Shown in pieces: positions 56,866-64,000 of a DNA stretch of 64,000 bases. Below the pieces are notes generated by a model. That model was not told where the DNA came from. It did not search any database and was given only the letters and a program-made list of their open reading frames with translations. The position numbers were made by a program, and so were the translations under genes. Source of the DNA: Luzula sylvatica (taxonomy: Eukaryota; Streptophyta; Magnoliopsida; Poales; Juncaceae); the NCBI GenBank assembly GCA_946800325.1, contig OX326960.1:51331355-51395354 (forward strand). Direction: 5' to 3'. Positions within the stretch are counted from its first letter, which is position 1. Every line of letters starts with the position of its first letter.

Positions 56866-57828
56866 GTTTTTACGAATAATTCTTGAAATTTTTTGGGTAA
56901 CAATGCGCAACGGGGATATCTTTCCGGCTCATTTTTCGCAAATAATGAGTTTGTTGACATGACAAATGAGTTTGTTGGCAATATGGTCACACCGCCGGAT
57001 CAAGACTTTGATGGTGCCGAAGATATCTAGTGTGTTTTGTATCGAGTTATGTTGAAATATTTTGTTTTGTATGTTGTATCGTCGTGCTAAATTTGTGATT
57101 TGTAGGTCGAACTATTTGTATGTTGAACATTTTATGTGTGCTTTTGACGATTATGTATGTTGAATTATTGTGGTATTTCGATTCGTTTTTTTAATTTGAT
57201 TTTTTAGTTTTTAATTTTTTTTAATTTAATTTTAAAATAAAATTAATTTAACACCATGGTATGTTGTATCGAGTTAAAATATCATTTTTAATTTAATTTC
57301 ATATATTTCAATTAAAATAATATATTGAGTCAATTAATGAATATATTAAATAATTTATTGAAATCAATCAAATAATTTATTTAAGTAATATTAGGTAATA
57401 TATTTAAAACAAATATAAGTAATTAATACATTAAATTAAATTAAATAATGTATTTTAACATATAAATAATTTATTTGAATTATTGTTCTATGTTGTTTCG
57501 AGTTAAAAAATATTTTTAATTCATATATTTCGATTAAATAATATATTGAAACGGGGATGTCTAACATAATTACTTATCCATAGACAATGACGATCCTGAT
57601 TCCTGAATTATATTTTTAATTTTTAATTCACAGACGCATGGATAGCGAATTAAATTATGAATTCAAAAATTGTAATGACTGACTAGTAATCAATAAATTG
57701 TGCACTTTTTGTTTAGATGATTATTTGAACATCTTGGTTAAGTTGTTAATATCAAGTACTACAATGCATGTTAATTATATGCATTTTATTCAAAAATATT
57801 TTTAATTCAATATACTACGATATATTTA
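56866..57828. other. AT-rich, with a short decayed frame at its start
   Basis: 56905-57030 reads FVDMTNEFVGNMVTPPDQDF then DGAEDI and a stop, possibly the last exon of the gene-like region at 55182-55996. The rest is AT-rich. Confidence 0.3.
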
Positions 57829-57902
57829 CTATGTTGCACGGATACGGCCACGAGCACCACATCCGATGCGTATTAATTGTTTGGAGTATCCGCGCAACAT
57901 TG
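57829..57902. mobile_element. 74-bp hAT MITE, CTATGTTGCACGGATAC family
   Basis: Ends CTATGTTGCACGGATACGG and GGAGTATCCGCGCAACATTG, flanked by TATATTTA and TATATTAA (7 of 8 identical). It is a minimal copy of the family at 48513-49060. Confidence 0.8.
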
Positions 57903-57910
57903 TATATTAA

Positions 57911-58266
57911 AACTTGAGCCAATGCAGCCCGATCCATTCATGTATGTTTCTTTGTACCAATCCAACTTATTTAAATCAGAGTGATCTGTAATTTAACTGG
58001 TATTTAGGGTTTAGAAAGATGAATAAATTCCAATGAAACATTTCTCTCACTATTATGCACTAATAGAAATAACAAAACATAGCATTCTTGCATACAATAG
58101 CAATAATAATAAAACCTAGCAAACAATAACAAAATTCAAATTTCAAAAAGTTCTATCAATATTTCATTCTAGACAAATATCATGCCTAACGAAATCCTCG
58201 AAAATAAAAAAACTACAAACTTGTAAACCTTATTAAAATCACGCATACCTCATAAGTAGTAAACTT
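57911..58266. other. Downstream of the OST3/6 gene
   Basis: Probable 3' UTR (minus-strand sense) plus spacer. No other gene. Confidence 0.35.
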
Positions 58267-59280
58267 TCACCTCCAACTATTGGGCCAGAAACCATGAATT
58301 CCATATCCAGTCTTCCAATTATCCAAATAAATCACCTTCTTCACGGCCCAGAAGCTGAGCACCATTGCTACGAGCATAAAAATCCTCTGAGTCGCCACGT
58401 TTCGAACTCTGACCAATCCATGTGTCACAAATGCAATCATCAACCCAACAATGGTGTACAAAAACCCTACTGCAAAACCCTCTGCCCCCAATTGCATGCC
58501 AGATCCATGATAGAAAAAGATTAACTTATCAGGATCTTCTCTATCTCTCATGAACAGTGGTGAATTGCGAATAATCCCATGCATTGTGCCAGATACGCTG
58601 AAGAAGTACACAAATACAGCTGAGGCCATCCATAGTCTGGAATCATGCAACAAAGTGTCACCATTGATCACTTTTTTTATGATAAATGGGAGGGAAATGA
58701 GGAGAATAACTCCAAGAGCAATCATTTGAGATCGAGAGACAGGAGGGGGGCGGATTATAGGGCCGATCTCTAATCCAGTTCGCGATTCGACGAATTCAGA
58801 CATGGATTCTGCTAGGCGTGAGAAGTGCGATTGATCCATCGCCTCCGAATCTTTCAAAGTACGGTGATTAGGTCCCATCAGACGCACGTGTGGTAAAGAG
58901 TTGACTCCGAATTGCGCAAATGAGGATTGTGATTCAGTAAACTCGATATCTGCAAAGAAAAGGCGAGATGAGGTAGGATTATGAGCTGAAAAGGCAGCCG
59001 AGAGAAGACCGAATTCGGATCGGAGCTCCGGTAAGTGGAGTTCCGATTTGGATCTGAGCTGAGACGCATCAAAGAAGATCACAATTGAGTAGGGACGAGG
59101 CGTCGAAGCTGATAAGAGGAACTTCGAGACAGAGGCATCGTTTAGATGAATCACGCCAGATGCGGAGCTGGATCGGATCGATTCCAACTCCGAAACCAAA
59201 TCGTCGTTGGACGACGCGGCGGAGCCAAATACGACAAGGACGAGAAGGAGAAAGGATTGGAGAATGCGATCGGAAGCCAT
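58267..59280 (-). CDS. Oligosaccharyltransferase subunit OST3/OST6-type
   Basis: Intronless 337-aa frame. The N-terminus is a signal peptide (MASDRILQSFLLLVLVVFGS, about residues 1-21). A lumenal thioredoxin-like domain covers about residues 25-165, including VIFFDASQLRSKSELHLPEL (the position where yeast and animal proteins may carry CxxC; here no Cys) and a cis-Pro-like FGVNSLPHVRLMGP. Four membrane segments follow at about 186-203, 214-236, 265-288 and 299-318. The tail is YGIHGFWPNSWR. Length and layout match plant OST3/6 proteins, which are accessory subunits of the ER N-glycosylation complex, binding acceptor proteins or STT3. All reading is uninterrupted, so I treat it as functional. 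The start ATG at 59280 is the first in frame after an upstream leader. Confidence 0.95.
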   Translation of the reverse strand: MASDRILQSFLLLVLVVFGSAASSNDDLVSELESIRSSSASGVIHLNDASVSKFLLSASTPRPYSIVIFFDASQLRSKSELHLPELRSEFGLLSAAFSAHNPTSSRLFFADIEFTESQSSFAQFGVNSLPHVRLMGPNHRTLKDSEAMDQSHFSRLAESMSEFVESRTGLEIGPIIRPPPVSRSQMIALGVILLISLPFIIKKVINGDTLLHDSRLWMASAVFVYFFSVSGTMHGIIRNSPLFMRDREDPDKLIFFYHGSGMQLGAEGFAVGFLYTIVGLMIAFVTHGLVRVRNVATQRIFMLVAMVLSFWAVKKVIYLDNWKTGYGIHGFWPNSWR

Positions 59281-60533
59281 TGCTAGGGTTTCTCGTATCG
59301 GAGAAGGAGAAGACCCGAAGACTGAGAGATGTCAACTGGCGGAGGAGCGATAGAGAGCAGCCTCCCTTATTTTCGCTTGCGTTGCTAAACTTTTTTAGGC
59401 CGAAATATATATATGGCCTTTTCGGCCCATTTATCACAACGGTATAATAATTGGAAAAAATAATTTAGTATAAACTTGTTTTTTATTGAATTTGAAAAAT
59501 TAAGGGAAATGTTACTTTGCCCCCACATCTCATTTCTTTCATCTTCTATGCGTATTTGAAAAAGAGTTAGTGAAATAATTAGCAATTCAATTAATACATA
59601 AAAATAAATTAATTGTTAATTTAATATTAATTGAGTTATTAATTAATTTCGCTAATCATCTTCCAAATACGTATAGAGGATGAGAGAGAGGGTTTGTGAG
59701 AGCATAGTAAATGTCCTAAAAAATTAACATGAGTTTGACCAAGTTTGTAAGAACAACGTTTTCGCTCAGTAATTAGACAGTGCCTGATTTTCGTTCAATA
59801 ATATGGTAAAATTGTTTAAAAAGTACAAATTTCCTCAGATCCGTACTAGTCAATACAATTAATAGTCGAACGAAGTACCAGTCAAACAAACAATACGTGC
59901 CCTAGTGGCTGGCGGGTCTTGCTCTTTTGCGACTCTCGGGTTGTGGTTCTCATTCTCCATTCATCTCATTGATGTTCTCTTGGTTGGGAAAGTAAAAACC
60001 AACCAGTGTCATAATTATATATTTTTGCTTCAATATTAGGCGGAAATGTTTTTGCGATTTGTCCCGTCCCGAAAAGCCTCATTTTGGTCTCGTTGTGAGG
60101 CGAAGATGCTCCTTTATCATTAGCGCATGTGCCCTTCCCTCCTTCTTCTTCTTCTTCTTCTTCTTCTTCTTTTCGTCATTAACATAAAAGAATTGAAGAT
60201 TCTTTTAATCAAGGAACGTGCTGTTACTCCATATTGTAAGTTGTTTTAACCACTTGTTAAATATTTTGTAAGTTTTTTAATCAGATAATTTAATTTGTTA
60301 TTTTTGCTAATATGTATTAGATATATGTTAATATGTTGATTTTGAGTTGGATATTTATTAGTTTGTATTAAAATAGATTACTTAGATTAAGAATTTGTTT
60401 AGATTAATTTAGTTTAGCATTTATTTTATATTAATTAATTACATTATTTAATAATTTTAGATTATAGTAAATTGTTAGTTTGGATTAATGGTTTAGTTTA
60501 TGAAATAAATTCATATCAACTAATTTTGTATTT
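59281..60533. other. Promoter side of OST3/6 and intergenic DNA
   Basis: 59281-59400 is the probable leader and promoter of the minus-strand OST3/6 gene. 60140-60173 is a (CTT)n run. 60230-60530 is AT-rich. No other gene. Confidence 0.4.
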
Positions 60534-60669
60534 GTCAATGGGCCCATAGCCTAATTGGTTGAGTGTGAGACACAAAAATTCATGAGTTGTGGGAGGTTGT
60601 GGGATCGATCCCCATTGACATCAATGGATGGAGGACATATGAAGCTTCTCCATTTATTATAAAAAAAAA
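60534..60669 (+). mobile_element. tRNA-derived SINE with Pol III boxes
   Basis: Box A-like TAGCCTAATTGGTTGAG (60547-60563) and box B-like GGATCGATCC (60602-60611) are about 40 bp apart, as in tRNA-derived promoters. The element ends in a run of A (60661-60669). The flanks AACTAATTTTGTATTT (60518-60533) and AACTAATTTTATATTT (60668-60683) are a 16-bp target duplication with one mismatch. It cannot fold as a normal tRNA gene over its full length, so SINE rather than tRNA. Confidence 0.85.
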
Positions 60670-60829
60670 CTAATTTTATATTTAATAAAATCTCCGGTTT
60701 ATGTAGTCATTTTGAAGATATTTACGATAAACTATTAATAGATTATTTAATAATTGTTAGGTTGATCCATGAGACTGCCTATCAGTTTGAACATGTGATA
60801 TACGATAAAAAAACAGTAATTTGAAGGGC

Positions 60830-61192
60830 GATTCTAAGGGCGATTCTAAGGATGAGTCTCTCCGGTGAACTACACCGGTTCATCTCTCTCCCTCTCTCTG
60901 GTGGCTAGTAATAGATCAATCTCCGGTGAACTCCACTGGTACCTCTCAAAAACCACAAGAAATCTCTCACAACCAAACATCTCAAGTTCATCAAAGAATT
61001 TACCAAGAAAGAACCCAAATACAAAGAAGAGTCCAAGAATTGAAAAATATTACAAATTGAATGCAAAAGCTTGAATAAGTTGATACAAGGGAATTAAGAG
61101 GGAGAAGCAAAAAATTTGAAAGCTTGAAGCCAACTCTACCATGAAGACTCCAAACGGCTAAGTTTTCTCCATCTCCTAATTTTCTTTATACC
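60830..61192 (+). other. Probable 5' leader of the LINE
   Basis: Contains a direct repeat GGGCGATTCTAA (60826-60850) and two copies of CTCCGGTGAACT (60860, 60921). A 69-aa frame at 60865 is Ser/Asn-rich and probably not a gene. Confidence 0.4.
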
Positions 61193-62425
61193 ATGAACTT
61201 CAAACATACTTATGCTCAAGCCCAAAATAAAAATACAAATCAAAATGATCAATGGACATTAGTTAGCAAATATAAAAAACCACATATTATAATCAAAATA
61301 ATCAAAATTTCCAGAAAAAATCTTGTTTTAGATGTTTATCAAATACACACAAGATCTCAATGTAGGGAACCAATAAGATGTTATAATTGTCAAAAATTAG
61401 GTCATATTGAAAATTTTTGTTATTCTAAAGGAAAAAACTTTGAAAAAATCATACCTCTTTCTAAGCCAAATATTGCATATATCCAAAAGGGGAAACAAAC
61501 CCTAAATAAAGAAATGGATGAAAATCAATTAATAGTAAATTTAGAAACAAATTACACAGAATTAAATAAAAAAATTTTGACAAAAGAAATTCAGCTAGAT
61601 AATTTACCTGATATTTATTGCAACCCTATATCTTTAATAAAAATTAATAAGTCACTCGGTACACTAAAAAAAGTTGGTACCTATATTCCAACAAAAACAA
61701 TTTCAAGTATCAAATTATTAATTAATTGCAAAGACAATATTAAAATACCAAACTCAATTAAAATAATTGACAAAAATTTTAATACCATAATACCTGTTAA
61801 GGAAATATTAAATTATGCAAGTTCTTCTCAAATAAATAAAATTGAAATAATCCCAAAAAAGACAGAAAACAAATCAGGAAATATAAAAAAAGATTTTCAA
61901 TCTCAAAAAACAAATGGAAAACTTATAAACAATAATAGAAAGAAAATTAAAAAAATCTGGCAAAGAAAGAAAAAAATTATTTCTTATTGGAGAGTTAAGG
62001 GTAAAATGGTCAATTTGTCAAATAACCTAAAACTAGACAGTCAAGATGTTGAAAATCTAACCGGAAAAACTCTTAAAACTAATTTTGAAAAAGAACAACA
62101 AAAACAACTAATTGTTTATGATAATAAATCATCATTACCTAATTTCCTGGATTCAATAATTAATAAAAAACCAGAAACAGTAGAAAATGATTTAAATGAT
62201 TTCAATAAATTAGAAACAAATACTGAAATTATAGAACCAGTTGAAGGAAATGATTTAAATCAAATTTCAAATCAAGATGAAAATAACATTGACATAATTA
62301 GGGTTGAGCCATTAAGCATCAACTCAGAAAACACTATGGGGGGGGGGGGGGGGGGGGGGGAATTTTCTAATAATGCAAGGGGAAATTTTTTTAGAAAATT
62401 CAGAAATAAATACCTGGAAATTTAA
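61193..62425 (+). pseudogene. LINE ORF1 (zinc-knuckle protein), frame lost at homopolymers
   Basis: Starts MNFKHTYAQAQNKNTNQNDQ. A CCHC knuckle CYNCQKLGHIENFC lies at residues 63-76, as in plant L1-type ORF1 proteins, which bind element RNA. The protein is Lys/Asn-rich because of extreme A+T. At G23 (62338-62360) it gives poly-Gly, and soon after reads FFRKFRNKYLEI and stops, while another frame continues with NTWKFNQGILPLTILNKPQI, breaks again at A20 (62473-62492), and resumes as ISDYYKKISPESKNDFLNIT. So two homopolymer tracts destroy one longer frame that should run to the stop at 63857, less the inserted palindrome. Confidence 0.85.
62338..62360. repeat. G23 homopolymer in AT-rich coding DNA
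   Basis: 23 consecutive G, preceded by ACTAT. Very unusual in this composition. Could be real or a sequencing/assembly artefact. Confidence 0.95.
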
Positions 62426-62749
62426 CCAAGGAATCTTGCCCCTAACAATTTTGAATAAGCCTCAAATTCCTGAAAAAAAAAAAAAAAAAAAATTAGTGAT
62501 TATTATAAAAAAATTTCACCAGAGTCAAAAAATGATTTTTTAAACATAACACAAATTTCTAGTGAGACCATAACTTCATATTTAAATCAAGTTAATCAAA
62601 AACCAACAGAAAATAAATTAAAAAATAAAAGTAAAATAGTAAAAATTGATGAACAAAGAAGAAGTACTAGACTATCAAACAAGCAAGTTAATCACTACCA
62701 ATCTCCTATTGAAAAAGCTCAACTTGTTAAGTTTAAAGAAGGGAATTTT
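62426..62749 (+). pseudogene. LINE ORF1 continuation before the foldback insertion
   Basis: Reads through the A20 tract and on with QISSETITSYLNQVNQKPTE and QRRSTRLSNKQVNHYQSPIE up to KFKEGNFS, where the palindromic element begins. It resumes at 63645. Confidence 0.7.
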
Positions 62750-63644
62750 TCAAATATAACCAAGTATAAAAAGTTAATTATCAAAATAACCAAGTTTTGA
62801 AAAATATTCCAAATTTGTCTTTTGCGGAGTTCCATACCTCGCCGGGCGAGGTATCATTGTGCGCCTTCACTAATCAGGAGTAATTAATGTAGACAAATAA
62901 AGGCGCTGAACGAAACATCGCTAGGCTCTAAATGAAACAGCGCCTTAACTTTTTTTGTTATTTTCTGATTTTTTTATGTCAAATTTATTCATACCTCCTC
63001 CAAAATGTACCCACCGAATTCTCCATTATTTAGTTATTATGTTTAATTATATTGATAATTAAGATATATAATTAAATATTCATTAAAATTTATTCGAATT
63101 AATGAATTCGAATAATTATTAATTACGTATTAAGTTAACAACTAACATGTACTGGTTATCATTTTAATTAAATATACTAATTAGAACGTATAAATGTTAT
63201 GGTAAAATTTGGATAATTTCGGTTTGTATATTTAATTAAAATGATAACCAGTAATATACTAATTACGTAATTAATAATTATTCGAATTCATAAATTTGAA
63301 TAAATTTTAATGAATATTTAATTATATATCTTAATTATCAATATAATTAAACATAATAACTAAATAATGGAGAATTCGGTGGGTACATTTTGGAGGAGGT
63401 ATGAATAAATTTAACATAAAAAAATCAGAAAATAACAAAACAAATTGCAGGCGCTGTTTCATTTAGAGCCTAGCGCTGTTTCATTCAACACCTTTATTTG
63501 TCCACATTAATTACTCCTGATTAGTGAAGGCGCACAATGATACCTCACCTGGCGAGGTATGGAACTCCGCAAAAGACAAATTTGGAATATTGTTCAAAAC
63601 TTTGTTATTTTGATAATTAACTTTTTATACTTGGTTATATTTGA
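62750..63644. mobile_element. 895-bp near-perfect palindrome (foldback element, MULE-like)
   Basis: Arms 62750-63177 and 63226-63644 are inverted copies around a 48-bp loop. Termini TCAAATATAACC and GGTTATATTTGA. Matching inner landmarks include GGAGTTCCATACCTCGCC, CACTAATCAGGAGTAATTAA, TACCCACCGAATTCTCCATT and TTTGAGGTATG-type words. The flanks share AATTTT (62744-62749 and 63645-63650), with 8 of 9 matching if read as a 9-bp duplication. It splits LINE ORF1. No coding capacity. A decayed relative is at 4760-5017. Long TIRs and the flank length fit Mutator-like or foldback elements. Confidence 0.92.
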
Positions 63645-63857
63645 AATTTTTCCTTTAAAGAAATTCAAAAAGATAGGTCTAAAAGGAATAAATTTAATAA
63701 ACAAAATATCACAGAAATAAAACCTTTAAACTTAGAGGGTAAATTAGGGATTTTTGATAAAAATGAAATAGAGGAATTATTATCCTCCACAGAAATAGAT
63801 ATAAATGATGAAATTAAAGATAAAATCAATAATTTAGTACATGAACAAAGTACTTAG
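63645..63857 (+). pseudogene. LINE ORF1 C-terminal part after the insertion
   Basis: Continues FKEIQKDRSKRNKFNKQNIT through an acidic NEIEELLSSTEIDINDEIKD stretch to TAG 63855-63857. Confidence 0.7.
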
Positions 63858-63868
63858 TACTTGTTCAT
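63841..63868. repeat. Inverted repeat at the ORF1 stop
   Basis: ATGAACAAAGTAC and GTACTTGTTCAT pair around TTA, with one unpaired A. The stop codon of ORF1 lies in the loop side, and ORF2 starts 27 bp further. Confidence 0.8.
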
Positions 63869-63894
63869 ATCAAGAGGAGAAATTAAATACTTAA

Positions 63895-64000
63895 ATGTTA
63901 TACAAAAAATTAAAAATATTGTCATGGAATGTCAGAGGAATAAATGCAACAGAAAAAAAATGTATGCAACAAAAATCTTAGGGTTATTTAATAAAAATGC
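63895..64000 (+). pseudogene. LINE ORF2 start (endonuclease domain, runs off the window)
   Basis: ATG 63895 begins MLYKKLKILSWNVRGINATE. KILSWNVRGIN is the invariant first strand of the apurinic-endonuclease domain of plant LINE ORF2. A one-base loss in CAACAAAAATCTTAG introduces a stop, and the alternative frame continues MQQKILGLFNKN. Spacing from the ORF1 stop is 37 bp. The rest is outside the window. Confidence 0.75.

Noticed and set aside
60534..60669. tRNA gene
   Set aside because: Box A and box B are present, but an A-tail and target duplication, and no full cloverleaf, point to a SINE.

Overview
This window is nuclear DNA from a flowering plant, most likely a eudicot. The evidence is split genes with GT-AG introns, plant-specific gene families (nepenthesin-type aspartic protease, FAR1/MULE-type protein, plant OST3/6, plant formiminotransferase-like protein), plant Ty1/copia elements primed by initiator tRNA-Met, plant LINEs, and dense MITEs in a strongly AT-rich background. 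The species cannot be read from the sequence. An asterid is my guess at low confidence.

Only two loci look like ordinary intact host genes: an OST3/OST6-type oligosaccharyltransferase subunit (58267-59280, minus, single exon) and a two-exon formiminotransferase-like gene (49585-52389, minus) whose intron is full of MITEs. An aspartic-protease gene (15274-16648, plus) keeps a TATA box and signal peptide, but it is frameshifted and both catalytic Asp motifs are altered. Everything else is broken genes and transposons.

Layout. 1-4.3 kb: last exon of an unknown gene, an unknown two-exon gene, and two tandem 'putative plant transposon protein'-like pseudogenes. 4.3-14 kb: AT-rich intergenic DNA with a G-quadruplex-prone C-rich tract, tandem duplications, a hAT element with a TSD (12011-12857) and a mini-CACTA element (13417-14019). 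15-18.5 kb: the aspartic-protease relic and a 0.6-kb tandem duplication. 18.5-24.1 kb: a decayed Ty1/copia element carrying a nested solo LTR of another family. 24.3-29 kb: MITEs bounded by (TA)n tracts and a 5'-truncated LINE. 30.4-35.5 kb: a FAR1/MULE-like pseudogene split by a very young, pol-less copia element. 36-46 kb: LTR remnants, a GGGTTC-repeat hAT element and other MITEs. 46-49.4 kb: a tandem duplication in which one copy holds a solo LTR and the other a hAT MITE, so each copy is the other's empty site. 52.4-57.9 kb: Helitron-like ends and several hAT MITEs in (TA)n or (ATT)n. 60.5 kb: a tRNA-derived SINE. 60.8-64 kb: a LINE whose ORF1 is interrupted by an 895-bp near-perfect palindrome, with ORF2 running off the window.

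I see no operon-like or defence-like system. The most unusual recurring pattern is that two unrelated LTR families here both carry arrays of short palindromes in their LTRs (core GTTCGAAC in the copia LTRs; CCGTTACAACGGA in the nested solo LTR). These look like binding-site arrays and could be element-encoded regulatory modules.
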